The notes under the pieces: model-generated
The model's database searches: none
Seen by the model: the letters and a program-made list of their open reading frames with translations, nothing else
What the model was told of the DNA's origin: nothing
Part shown: positions 1 to 8,799 of the stretch, in pieces
How the letters are laid out: each line of letters opens with the position of its first letter
Position numbering within the stretch: position 1 is the stretch's first letter
Position numbers and translations under genes: made by a program
Assembly: GCA_051453625.1 (NCBI GenBank)
Contig: JBOZIK010000001.1
Coordinates: 178,689,068 to 178,709,426 of the forward strand
Length of the DNA: 20,359 nucleotides
Origin: Welwitschia mirabilis
Taxonomy: Eukaryota; Gnetophyta; Gnetopsida; Welwitschiales
Direction: 5' to 3'

Positions 1-120
1 AAATAAATTAAAAAAGATAGCTATATCTGAGAGAGATAGGTAGAAAGGTGTGAATAAGGAAGCTTAGAACTCTACAAGATTTTATAAAGAGGGTTGATAA
101 AGTTGGATTTGAAGAAAAAA
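1..120. other. Unassigned A+T-rich edge
   Basis: No coding similarity, repeat or motif is recognised here. It may be the outer part of the 3' LTR of the copia element that follows, but nothing in it could be matched by eye to the 5' LTR near 5079. Confidence 0.3.
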
Positions 121-390
121 TAAAATGCAGCACCTATCTCTTGCACTATAATCCTATAAATCTAGTTGACTTGGTTATGATTCAATTAACCTGATAAGAT
201 TTGGGTCATGAAACTTCTAGGTTTAACCAACCAGGACTTCAGTTTGGTCAACCTCACTATATTTATATCTAATCTAGGAAATACTAGGTAATTAGATAAA
301 ATTTAGTTGATTTGATTTCTTCTTCAAATTAGATTGACCAAATTCAAGATCTGGTCGACCACCCTACTTTCAGTTGGAGGATGGAGAGAT
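121..390 (-). repeat. Possible 3' LTR remnant of the copia element
   Basis: This stretch lies just beyond the RNase H end of the minus-strand copia element, where a 3' LTR is expected. It carries several GTTGAC, GGTCAACC and GGTCGACC-like words (for example near 158, 250 and 352). The 5' LTR of the same element is full of the same type of words (5700-6195). A purine-rich tract on the minus strand at about 393-401 (ATTGGGGG) could be the decayed polypurine tract. I could not align the two LTRs base by base, so this rests on position and shared motif style only. It could instead belong to another element. Confidence 0.3.
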
Positions 391-429
391 AACCCCCAAT
401 TCATACAAAGTTTCAAAAATTTGTCAAAT

Positions 430-1140
430 TTCAAGTGTTTTGTAAAAATATCATCTAGTCATTTATCAATTCTAATAAGTTCATAGAAATGTTGCCTTTT
501 TCTACTTGATCTCTAAGGAAATGATGTATTATTTTAATATGTTTAGTTCAAGAATATTAAATAAGTTTTTTTGACATATTAATTGCACTAGTATTATCAC
601 AAAAAATTGGAACCTATTCAAAATTTACTCCAAAGTCTTTGAGAATTTTCTTCATTCATAGAATATTGGTACAATGATTTTCTACTATTATATATCTTGC
701 TTTTATCCTTAAAATGGAGATAGAGTTTTGCTTCTTACTTGTTCATCTTACCAATCATGATCCTAAAAGAAAACAATTTTTACTGGTGCTTTTTTAATCA
801 TCTTTACAACTATCCTAGTTTACATCATTAAAACCTACAAGATCAAAGGAAGTTTTTGTAGGATACCATAGTCCATAGTGACTTGTTCCTTTTATATATC
901 TTATGATTCTTTTAACATTTTGGAGGTGTAATTCCTTTGCTTGAGTTTAATATCTTGCACATATAAGAACATTAAATATTATGTCATTTCTACTTACAAT
1001 TAAATATAATAAACTTCCTATCATGCTTCTATTAAGTTTTTGGTCCACAGATTTTCAATGATCATCAAGAATAACCTTATATGATGTTGACATAGATGTA
1101 CGAGTTGATTTTGCATTTTCTAGTCTAAACATTTGATCAA
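430..1140 (-). pseudogene. Copia RNase H (broken)
   Basis: This is the C-terminal ribonuclease H part of the copia polyprotein, which in a live element removes RNA from the RNA-DNA hybrid during reverse transcription. Translating the minus strand piecewise gives GSLLYLIVSRNDIIF at about 1020-970, then KRIIRYIKGTSHYGLWYP near 910-865, then FLLGSWLVRW near 770-740. CDNTSAINMSKK follows near 600-565 and RDQVEKGNIS near 515-485. These match, in order, the plant copia words LLYLTASRPDI, ILRYLKGT, LISWFSKKQ, CDNTSAI and HFLRDQV. Several stops and frameshifts interrupt the reading. The stretch 640-740 has diverged where the usual STAEAEY motif would lie. The N-terminal limit against reverse transcriptase is approximate. 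Confidence 0.85.
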
Positions 1141-1179
1141 GTTCCTTAAGTATTTAGATTAAGATATGAAAATTCCATG

Positions 1180-1860
1180 TCTTATTTATTTGATTTAGAA
1201 ACCTAAAAACATGTAAACTTCACCTAGCATACTCATTTCAAAATGTGTTATCATAATGCTAGCAAATTCTTTTAAGAAAAATTCATTTAAGGATCCAAAA
1301 ATTATGTTGTCTACATAGATTTGAATGATGATAAAGTTGTTTTTAAGATTTTTAACAAATAATGTTTTATCCATAATTTCATGAGAGTAATCGTTTTCAT
1401 TAAAATATTGCTAGTTTTTCATACCAAGTCCTTGGAGCTTGTTTTAAATGATACAAAGCCTTTTTAAGTCTATACACATGGTTTGGTTTATGTGGGTCTA
1501 TGTAATCATGAGGTTGTTTCATATAAACTTCTTTTTTAAGATTTCCATTTAAAAAGGTATGTTGCACATCCATCTAAAAAACTTTTATGGTCTTAAAGGC
1601 TACATATGAGAGAGACATTCTAATTATATCTAGTCTAGCCACTGGAGCAAATGTGTCTTTTGCATCTATTCCTTCAATATAGTTGTATTCTTAGGCTACT
1701 AATCTTGTCTTACTCTTAATTACATTATTTTTTTCATCATACTTGTTCTTCAAGATCCATTTTATTCTACTTGCATTTTGATCTTTTAGTCTTTTGTACA
1801 AGTTTCCAAACATCTTTTCTTTGAATTATCGAAGTTCATCTAACCTCTTCAAACTTTTTG
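1180..1860 (-). pseudogene. Copia reverse transcriptase (broken, YVDN)
   Basis: This is the RNA-dependent DNA polymerase of the copia element (RVT_2 type). From about 1860 downward the minus strand reads WILKNKYDEKNNVI, then EGIDAKDTFAPVARLD near 1675-1625. [20 protein letters not shown] follows near 1573-1515 and [18 protein letters not shown] near 1470-1415. The palm box IYVDNIIFGS is exactly 1291-1320. The motif A aspartate (MDV) is kept, but the second aspartate of the usual YVDD pair is asparagine, so catalysis would be lost. Stops replace conserved glutamines at 1574-1576 (FQMDV becomes F-stop-MDV) and 1691-1693 (VAQGY becomes VA-stop-EY). There are further breaks after the palm. Confidence 0.92.
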
Positions 1861-2129
1861 AGTTTAATTTGAGAGACATAACAAATGTGGACATAGAAAT
1901 TTTTAAAAGAGGTTGTAGTTCAAATTTTTAAGCTTATATTTCCAATAATAGACTCAAATAAGTGATCTTTTAGCTCTTTGAACTATTTGGAAGTAACCTC
2001 TTCAGATGGCTCTTCTTTCTTTTTAGTTCTTACTTCTTTTACTATGGAGGTACTTGGAGCTATATTTTCTTCACCATTTGAAGAAAGAAATATTATACTA
2101 AAGTTATCTATTTCGACATTTATAGATTC

Positions 2130-2990
2130 TTCCACTGTTAGACTTCATTTGTTGAAAGCTCGGTAGGCTCTACTTCTAGTTGAGTATCCTTAAAAATTAC
2201 TTTATTATCTTTGGAGTTAAATTTACTCAAATTTACTTTATCTTTTAAGATAAAAAATTTACTCCTAAATACTTTAAAATATGAAACATTTGGTTTTCTT
2301 TCTTTTTAAAGCTCATAGGAGATTTTTGTTATAACCCACATTTTATAAGCTNNNNNNNNNNNNNNNNNNNNNNNNNNNNNNNNNNNNNNNNNNNNNNNNN
2401 NNNNNNNNNNNNNNNNNNNNNNNNNNNNNNNNNNNNNNNNNNNNNNNNNNNGTTCTTATCATTTCTTGAAGAACTTAGTTTTTCCTCTTTATAATTCTAT
2501 TTTATTGAGGAATCTTTGGGGCTAAGAACTGATGTTCTATACCATTATCTATATAATACTTCATAAAAAGATGATTTTTGAATTCTCCTTCATGATCACT
2601 TCTAATTTTTTTAATAGATTATCCTTTCTTATTTTGAATTTGTTATAGATTTTAATACAACTTTTAAAGATTTCAGCTTTGTTTCCTACAAAAGCAATCT
2701 AAGTAAATCTAGAGTAAGTCATCTACCATATCCAAGAAAAATCATTTTCCTTGTAAACTTTTAATTTGAGTAGGACCCATCAAGTCCATGTGAATGAGCT
2801 TAAGTGGCATGGTTGAGGAGACTAGGTTTTTATTTTTATGAGAAGTTCTAAATTATTTTTCTTTTTGATAAGCATAACATAGTCCATTTTTTTCAATATT
2901 AATCTTGGAGATTCCTTTCACAATCTCCTTTTTAATCATGGTTTTCAAATGGTTATAGTTTATATGCCCTACTCATTGATGCCATAATTC
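2130..2990 (-). pseudogene. Copia integrase with zinc-binding N-terminus (broken)
   Basis: In a live element this enzyme inserts the cDNA into the host genome. The minus strand first shows a GAG-pre-integrase zinc region (VGHINYNHLKTM near 2970-2930, C-Y-A near 2885). The rve core follows: PLKLIHMDLMGPTQIKSL at about 2813-2760, MVDDLL near 2730, RSDHEGEFKNH near 2610-2570, then NGIEHQFLAPKIPQ and a stop near 2550-2502. The D, D, E pattern of the catalytic core can be placed at HMDL, RSDH and about 35 residues later, where the expected QQNG..ER reads Q-stop-NRI. Below the gap it resumes as SYEL-stop-KERKPNVSYFKVF near 2327-2280. Stops are frequent, including TAA at 2502-2504 in place of a conserved Gln. 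Confidence 0.88.
2352..2451. other. Assembly gap, 100 N, inside copia integrase
   Basis: Exactly 100 N. The integrase reads QEMIRT just above the gap and resumes at the KISYEL region just below it. Family members have roughly 30 residues between these words, so the true missing length is probably close to the nominal gap size. Unlike the gaps at 8332 and 12379, I see no duplicated sequence at its edges. Confidence 0.99.
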
Positions 2991-2995
2991 TTCTT

Positions 2996-3365
2996 GATTT
3001 ATATGACAAAATAATAAGTAGATAAAGACTTATTAATGCTATAAACAGTATCCATTTTATTTGCTTCAAGAAGAATGTCATTTTTTTTGCCATGTCTAAC
3101 TTCATACTTTTGACTATCAACAATAACTTTATTACCTTTATCATAAATTTGACTAATACTCTGTAAATTATGTTTAAGACCATTTACATATAAAACTTCA
3201 TTAATTTTAGGCATGTTACCTCAAACAATGCTTCTAATGCCTTCCATTTTTGCTTTTCTATTATCACCAAATGTTACTTTTCCTCCATTAAAGTCATCCA
3301 AACATTGGAATCTTAATTTGTCACCTATCATGTGTTGAGAACAATTATTGTCCAAGTACTAACAT
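2996..3365 (-). pseudogene. Copia aspartic protease (broken, DNN in place of DSG)
   Basis: This is the retropepsin-like protease that would cut the copia polyprotein. The minus strand reads YLDNNCSQHMIGDKLRF starting near 3358, then GGKVTFGDNRKAKMEGIRSI near 3289-3230 and a stop. It continues as an open stretch at 3214-2999 with VLYVNGLKHNLQSISQIYD. These match the plant copia pattern LDSGCSRHMTGD, VTFGDN, and LYVxGLKHNLLSISQLCD. The catalytic D-S-G is D-N-N (3344-3352). Both changes fit G-to-A mutation of the coding strand. Only one in-frame stop (near 3229) splits the domain, so it is among the better kept parts. It lies between Gag above and the GAG-pre-integrase region below. Confidence 0.9.
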
Positions 3366-5012
3366 GTTCCATTTGATACATTAAAAGCTATTTAAATCAA
3401 TAAAATTATTAGCCCTCATCCACTTAATCCATTTTGACTATTGTGGTATACATCCCCTTGGGACAAATTTAAATGAAAAAATACTAATAAAATTTGAAAA
3501 GAGAATTAAATTTATAGTGTCAAAAAATAATTTTGAATGACCTATCTTTTCATAAAAATGATAAGTAATTTTTTGACACAAAGTTATTTTGTCATGTTAT
3601 CTAATTTAACTAATTATGTGATTTTGAGAGATGAATTTAATACCTTTCTTGTAACTAGTCTACATATTCCAAGAATCTAATTCAATTTACTTCAACTATT
3701 TGAAAATTTATTTACAAAGTGAAACAAGCTTTTTGCCTTTTAAGTTAGCTCAGAATTTTCTATTTAAACCATCCTATACTTCGTATCCAACTCTTTCTTT
3801 CTTTGTTAAGAACCTTCACTATCTTGTTTAGCTCGTTGATCCATTTTATCAATTTTTCACATTTTGAATAAAGTTCTTAGCAAGTATCTTCTAGCTTCTT
3901 TTGATCTGTTTTAATAAGATCTAGATTATTTGGTTCTATTAAGCAAGTCATATTCTTCATGGGAGAGACTATTATCATGAAGGAAAGTCTTCTATCTCCA
4001 TATAACTCTTGGCTTGAGCTACTATCATCTTCTTTACCTACATTATCCTGGGTGGTGATGAAGAATGATGTTTTGGATTTCCTCTAATATCTTCTATTAT
4101 TTAAACATTCATTTTCAACATGTCCATATCTCTTACATACATACCATTGGATCTCATTTTACTTTTTTAGATCTATTTATAGTTTGAAATAAGCTCTCTT
4201 TGGTCCCTTACTTGGTTAACATTCTCTCTTTCGTTTTTGTAAGAATTTTTTAAATTTTCTTACCAAAAGAGCAACCACATCTTTATTAAGATCTTCATCT
4301 GATTTTTTAAATTTGGATTCTTTTTTCATACTTTTTAATACAAGAATTTTTTTTATTTTTTGAAAATTTTAACTCATAAGTTTGAAGATTACCTTATAGT
4401 TACTAATGCCATTCAATTGATGTTCTTTATTTCCTTGATGGTTGTGACCTTTAGCTCAAAGCATTTTGGAAGAGATCTTAGAATGTTTTGTATAGCTTTT
4501 TCTTTATTCATTTTCTCACCTAAACTTGCCATAGAGTTTATTATGTCTATTAGTTGAGCCAAGAAATATTGCAGAGTCTCTTCTTCTTCTATGCGAATAT
4601 CTTTAAATGTAGATATAAGCATCTATATATTTGCCTATTTTACTATGGATGTTCCTTCATTTGCTATTTTAAGAATATCCCAAGCTTTCTTAGCATGTTC
4701 ATATTTCAAAATCCTCTTAAACTCATCTATATAAACTACATAAAAAATAGCATTAAAAGCATGACCATCTAAGGTAGCCTTGGCTTTATCAGTAGGGATC
4801 CATTGGTCTTGATATTTCTCAACCACTATAGTAATTCTATTACTATCGGTTTTGGATAGAGTGGGCATAACATATTTATTATAGATTATCTCCTCTATGT
4901 CTACATATAAGAATCTAAGGAATATTCTTATACAGGCCTTCCAGTAAGCATAGTTGATCTCATCAAACATGGTTGGTCTTTTAGTAGATAGGCCATCAAA
5001 AGGATTACTCAT
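3366..5012 (-). pseudogene. Copia Gag (broken)
   Basis: This is the structural nucleocapsid protein of the copia element. The chosen start is the ATG at 5012, 49 bases past the primer-binding site. The first open piece, 5012-4635 (125 codons), has the plant copia Gag pattern: RPTMFDEINYAYWKACIRIF, then KRILKYEHAKKAWDILKIAN. Two in-frame stops follow, and the same frame resumes at 4622-4413 with DIRIEEEETLQYFLAQ and IQNILRSLPKCFELKVT (UBN2-type core). A frameshift near 4400-4350 follows. Farther down are a damaged zinc knuckle (4105-4146) and a spacer rich in Ser, Lys and Glu (about 4060-3780). No domain is recognised at 3370-3780. The fold assignment is firm for the first 600 bases and weaker below. 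Confidence 0.85.
4105..4146 (-). other. Damaged CCHC zinc knuckle of copia Gag
   Basis: The minus strand encodes W-Y-V-C-K-R-Y-G-H-V-E-N-E-C. This fits the retroviral-type knuckle C-x2-C-x4-H-x4-C used to bind RNA, except that the first cysteine is tryptophan. The second Cys, the Gly-His pair and the last Cys are kept with correct spacing. Confidence 0.85.
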
Positions 5013-5060
5013 AGTTAGGGTTTAAGAATCTAGAACTATTAGCATTTACCAATGACTTAA

Positions 5061-5076
5061 CCTTGCTCTGATACCA
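5061..5076 (-). promoter_or_regulatory. Primer-binding site, initiator-Met tRNA type (copia)
   Basis: The minus strand reads TGGTATCAGAGCAAGG. The core TGGTATCAGAGC is complementary to the 3' end of plant initiator methionine tRNA, the usual primer for minus-strand DNA synthesis in plant copia elements. It is undamaged. It lies two bases inside the putative LTR terminus at 5079 and 49 bases before the Gag start, which fixes the element's strand and its 5' LTR boundary. Confidence 0.93.
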
Positions 5077-5619
5077 AATGAAGAATCTAGAACTTTGGGG
5101 GGAGGGGGAGTGAATATGATTTAAAAAATAAATTAAAAAACATCTATCACAAAGTATTAAATACTAAAAATATTAATTCATATGCAATAATCAAAATGAT
5201 TAGAAAGAAAAATAACTAAAATAGAAAATACCAATGGAGATTGACAAACACATGATTTATAGTGGTTTTGGAAATGTCCTACTCAACTCTCCGTAATTAG
5301 CTTCTATCCAAAACTGATTTGGATCTTTATTACTCACTTTCTAGGTATCTCAAATTCACATGTAACCTTTTACAATCAGACTTTTTAGAGGTTTAGTATT
5401 AATATTTTAAGAGAATTATTTTTAGTGTCAATAGTATGCCATAATGCATAGGCTTTACTAGATCTGAACTATAACAATGATAGTACTATACTATCTAAAA
5501 ATGACATCACAAATCTAAGTATGTACAATACAAAATAATTGATTAAAGGAATGATAATTAAAAGATTCTTGTTTGTTTTTGATCATGTAGGAGTTGTATA
5601 ATGATTTTGATGGCTGAGG

Positions 5620-5627
5620 AATATATA
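5620..5627 (-). promoter_or_regulatory. Candidate TATA box in the copia LTR
   Basis: The minus strand reads CCTATATATTCC followed by TCAGCCATC. A TATA-like box about 540 bases before the LTR inner edge is a plausible position for the LTR promoter, with transcription toward lower coordinates. In such A+T-rich DNA, TATA-like words are common, so this rests mainly on position. Confidence 0.4.
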
Positions 5628-5941
5628 GGAGATATATTTTAGAGTTTTATAAGTAGATCTGATACTCTAATAGCTAAAAACAAGAAGGCAATAACTAGAA
5701 AAATCCCATTTCTGTCATGACCAATTGATCCCTTGAAATGTCAGGTTAACTCCATTAATTGTCATTACTGAAGTCAATTAACCCCATCTTTTTTTAGTTG
5801 ATCTAAGTTTTTTACATCTCTATATCTAGTCGATCCCATCAGGGATCCAATCAAATGCATGAGTTTAAGCCTAGCTGATTGCATTTGATCTGATCGACCA
5901 TTTATGAAGAATAGTGAAAAAACATGTTTAACCTATATTTA

Positions 5942-6195
5942 GTCAACCCCTTAGGAATTTAATTGATCCCTTAATAACAAAATGTTAAAAACATTTTTAG
6001 CATAGGTCTGGTTAACCTCTTAGGAATCTATTTAATCCCTTAATGATAAAAGATTAAAAACATTTTTAGTCCAAGTTTAATCGAATCCTTAAGAATCTAG
6101 TCAACCCCTTAATGGACAGATGTGATACATTATTTTACAAGTTCGATCGACCCCTTAGGAATCTGGTTAACCCCTCAAAGCATCTGAAACTTATT
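5942..6195. repeat. 69-bp tandem repeat array in the copia U3
   Basis: A unit beginning GTCAACCCCTTAGGAAT recurs at 5942, 6011, 6080 and 6146, giving steps of 69, 69 and 66 bases. Each unit has two halves with the same theme (GTTAAC or GTCGAC-like word, CCCTTA, AGGAAT). Units 1 and 2 also share a spacer containing TTAAAAACATTTTTAG. The copies have diverged. A much weaker unit may start at 5893. The array lies 315-570 bases upstream of the candidate TATA box with respect to the element strand. Confidence 0.85.
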
Positions 6196-6551
6196 AGGTT
6201 CAGTCATGGCTAGTAAGAAATTTGTGTTGCTTCTAACTTATAAGGATTTAATATTTTCTACAAGAAATACAACATATTTTACTACATCATAAAATATTAG
6301 TTTGACATCAATTTGGCAAATTATAACTTAATAATTTTCTTGTATGGTCTTCATTTCTTGCATTTTCATTTTGTCTCATAATGCTTACATTTCTTAAAAT
6401 TAAATTGTTTAAAGTTTACATGATTTATTCATATTATGTACACCATGCAACATAATTTTCTTAGAATTCCTTCATCACAATCTTATCCATATTGATTTAA
6501 GCTTTATGACCATTTATTAAATTATATTGATACATACTAAATTACTATAAA

Positions 6552-6681
6552 TTACCTCTAAAGAGTAAAGAAAGTAAATTACCCTTTTTGGATGTGTTGA
6601 TTTGGATTACATTAATTTACCTTTATAGAGTAAATGGAGTAAGTTTTCCCGTCTAGATATGTGCATCTAGATTACTGTAAT
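6552..6681. repeat. 65-bp tandem duplication
   Basis: Two diverged units, 6552-6616 and 6617-6681. Both start TTACCT, contain AGAGTAAA and end with GATTAC plus a short A/T tail. The bases just before the first unit (ATTACTATAAA) resemble the unit end, so a third partial copy may precede it. Confidence 0.7.
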
Positions 6682-7101
6682 TTGTATGAGTTCTTGATCA
6701 CAATTTAATTTTTCTTATAAGTCCTATCTTCTACTTGAAAACCCCTTATCTAAACCTTGTCATGAATCACATTAGGAATTGTAAAGGTTACAATGCTCAC
6801 TCCATACTATTTATGTTAAATAGGTAATAAAGTGAAGCATAGAAAAGGCTAATTTATCTTGCTGAGAATGGCATATGAAAATGTTGATTATTCAGCTTAT
6901 GCTTAAAAATTATTAAAATGGAGTGATTTGTTCATCATTGTATCTTGCAATTTGTTATGTCTTATGATCTACTCTTGGCATGTGATGTGAACATAAACTT
7001 GAATTTACCTTAGAAATTAAGAAATATTTATTATTATTGTATAAATATATTTTTATGTGTAGTTCTCTTTTTTCCTATGAAGTTATTTGAGAATTATATT
7101 T

Positions 7102-7213
7102 ATTTATCTACCTCATAGATAGTGAAACATGATTTAAGTTACAAACAATTATCTTTCATTTATCTACTTCATAGATAGTGAAATATGATTTTAAATTGTG
7201 GATAGTTACTTAG
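7102..7213. repeat. 56-bp tandem duplication
   Basis: The word ATTTATCTAC(C/T)TCATAGATAGTGAAA(C/T)ATGATTT starts at 7102 and again at 7158, a step of 56 bases. The first about 33 bases of the units differ at only two positions; the rest is poorly conserved. It lies just beyond the gypsy integrase end. Confidence 0.8.
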
Positions 7214-7369
7214 GGAATGTATTTATGTTAAGAATAGTTAACAAATTAAAAGTTATAACAATTATCTATTATTTTCTGTATTATGATTTGATGTTTTTGC
7301 CTATTAAAATTTAGGACTTCATACTTTTAATCAATATTCTTTTAGATTTTGTTTATGAAGTGAGTGCTC

Positions 7370-8140
7370 TATAGTTTCTATTACATAAGGCTTAAAATGA
7401 ATCCATTTGAATTGAAATCTGATAAGTATTGTTATAGTAAATTCTACTAATGGTAACTACTCTTTCCAACTCTTGGAATTATCTAGAATACTTGCTCTAA
7501 GAAGGTCTTCTAAAATTTGATTAACTCTTTCTACTCAATGATCTCTTTGAGGATGAAATTGAGTTCTTCTATTTAACTTGGCTCCTAAACCCATTTGTAA
7601 TTCTTGCCAAAACTTAGAAGTAAAATTTGATTATCTATCAGAGATATTTAGTAAAGACACGCCATATAACCAAATAACATTTTAAATATATACTTCAACT
7701 ATGTCCTTACCATGATAAGTAGATTTAGTAGAATAAAATTTGATGACTTAGTTACTCTATCAATTATCACCATGATAGAGTTATTACCTCTTTGAGTTTT
7801 TAGAAGTTCTAAAATCAAGTTCATGTATATCACATCTCATTTATATTTTAGAATATTATAAGGATAAAGTACTTATGCTAGATTTCGATGTTATACTTTA
7901 ACTTAGTGACAATTAACATAACTAAATACAAATTCTACCATTTTTTTTTCATCCTAGAAATCAAAATTTTTGTTTCATATTCTAATAAATTTTAGTTCCT
8001 TTAGGATTACTTACTACAAGTGGATTATAGAATTTAAATATTAACTTATATCTAATTTCATCTACATTAGGAATCAAAATTTTTCCTTAAATATGATAAT
8101 ACCATCTAAATTAATACTAAAGTTCTTTGAATCTATTGTA
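7370..8140 (-). pseudogene. Gypsy integrase (broken)
   Basis: From about 8070 downward the minus strand gives NFSINLDGIIIF, then an HHCC-like zinc region whose end is MVEFVFSYVNCH. Next come RNLA-stop-VLYP, then NLILELLKTQRGNNSIMVIID near 7815-7755 and VTKSSNFILL. Below these are YGVSLLNISDR near 7660, then FTSKFWQELQMGLGAKLN near 7625-7575. RRTQFHPQRDH, a stop and VERVNQILEDLLRASILD run to about 7490, with SWKE near 7465. These match, in order, plant gypsy KVSKCLTCQQVKAEHQRP, GLPRTQRGND, SIVSDRDPRFTS and FHPQTDGQSER. Many stops are present. The C-terminal extension is not readable. Confidence 0.88.
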
Positions 8141-8145
8141 TCTAA

Positions 8146-8790
8146 CTAGTTCTTTAATTTTTGATAATTCTCGTTTTCCCCCTCTAAAATAATGGTAGTT
8201 TTTTGGCTTTGAATTTTCGTGATTACTTTGAGATAATCACATTTACTAAGAGCATCTACAACTATATTTTCCTTGTCTTCATAGGATAAAATCTTAATAT
8301 TAAAATCACATAGAAATTTCATCCATATTCTNNNNNNNNNNNNNNNNNNNNNNNNNNNNNNNNNNNNNNNNNNNNNNNNNNNNNNNNNNNNNNNNNNNNN
8401 NNNNNNNNNNNNNNNNNNNNNNNNNNNNNNNTCTTCATAGAATAAAATCTTAATATTAAAATCACATAGAAATTTCATCCATATTCTTTACCTAATGTTT
8501 AAGTTTGATTAAGTAAAAATTTATTTTAAACTCTTATGATCTATTCAAACTTGAAACTTTACACTATAGAGATGATGTTTCACAACTTTAAAGGAATAAT
8601 TACTATAACTAATTCAATATCATGAATAAAATAATTGTTTTCATGTGATTTAAGTCATCTTAATCTATATTTATTACTCTTTTATCCTATTTAAGGACTC
8701 ATCTAAGACCTTCTCTAAATGCATATATAAACTAAAATATTTTTAATCATCTAATGTTACTAAGACTAGAGCACTAGTTAAGAATTTTTT
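8146..8790 (-). pseudogene. Gypsy RNase H (broken, with assembly gap)
   Basis: The minus strand gives INYLIQ-like and HYLYSVKF... words from about 8640 downward: DHKSLK near 8540, then LNIR-stop-RIWMKFLCDFNIKIL near 8500-8440. Below the gap, KENIVVDALSKCDYLKV reads at about 8265-8225. This matches the plant gypsy pattern TDHKSLKYIFTQKDLNLRQRRW...ADALSRK. Two conserved glutamines are stops (TAA at 8509-8511 and 8488-8490). The peptide RIWMKFLCDFNIKIL occurs twice because the gap at 8332-8431 has a duplicated edge, so the apparent open frame across it is probably artificial. The boundary with reverse transcriptase is approximate. Confidence 0.85.
8276..8487. other. Assembly gap (8332-8431, 100 N) with 56-bp duplicated edges
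   Basis: Bases 8276-8331, immediately before the Ns, recur at 8432-8487, immediately after them, with one mismatch (8285 G, 8441 A). The equal ends and the round gap size suggest that two overlapping contig ends were not merged. The true sequence then probably holds one copy and no gap. Confidence 0.93.
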
Positions 8791-8799
8791 TTCAGATAA

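Larger units (their letters stand above)
391..6300 (-). mobile_element. Degenerate Ty1/copia LTR retrotransposon
   Basis: On the minus strand the domains follow in the order LTR, primer-binding site, Gag, protease, integrase, reverse transcriptase, RNase H. Integrase before reverse transcriptase is the defining order of Ty1/copia. Each domain is recognised from conserved words despite stops and frameshifts. The Gag type, the long LTR ending in a C-rich tract and the PBS suit a plant Sire- or Tork-like lineage; I cannot decide between them. The element is dead: the protease and reverse transcriptase active sites are changed and there are in-frame stops throughout. The upper LTR edge (about 6300) and the lower end (about 390) are approximate. 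Confidence 0.88.
5079..6300 (-). repeat. 5' LTR of the copia element
   Basis: The inner edge is set by the primer-binding site. On the plus strand the LTR starts TGAAGAATCTAG (minus strand ...TTCA), followed at 5097-5108 by a run of G with one A. On the element strand this is a C-rich tract of a kind common near the 3' end of plant copia LTRs. Going outward there is a possible TATA box (5620-5627), so about 5079-5590 would be R-U5 and the rest U3. U3 holds GTTAAC/GTCGAC-like words and a 69-bp tandem array (5942-6195). The outer edge is not visible; the GTCAA-rich part ends near 6195 and the 6300 limit is an estimate. Confidence 0.7.
6301..7369. other. Non-coding stretch between the copia and gypsy elements
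   Basis: No gene or protein domain can be read on either strand. It must contain the outer end of the copia LTR and whatever remains of the gypsy element beyond its integrase (3' untranslated part and possibly 3' LTR). I found no match to the gypsy LTR start at 12298, so the gypsy 3' LTR is either lost or too diverged to see. It holds two short tandem duplications, listed separately. Confidence 0.6.

Noticed and set aside
1978-2166. Plus-strand open frame of 62 codons
   Set aside because: It lies opposite the minus-strand copia integrase C-terminus and linker and resembles no known protein; it is a shadow frame.
2953-3183. Minus-strand open frame of 76 codons overlapping the copia protease
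   Set aside because: It is in another frame from the protease words (3214-2999) and shows only a hydrophobic low-complexity product.
4360-4772. Two plus-strand open frames of 65 and 72 codons with hydrophobic, membrane-like products
   Set aside because: Both lie antisense to the recognisable copia Gag; hydrophobic products are expected from the antisense of A+T-rich, Lys/Glu-rich coding DNA.
5700-6195. CRISPR-like array in the repeated GTCAAC region
   Set aside because: Units are direct, diverged, contiguous 69-bp tandem repeats inside a plant LTR, with no unique spacers of constant length and no cas genes.
8146-8478. A 110-codon frame with a run of unknown residues
   Set aside because: It is joined only through 100 N and carries a duplicated peptide on both sides; it is a gap artefact over the broken RNase H.
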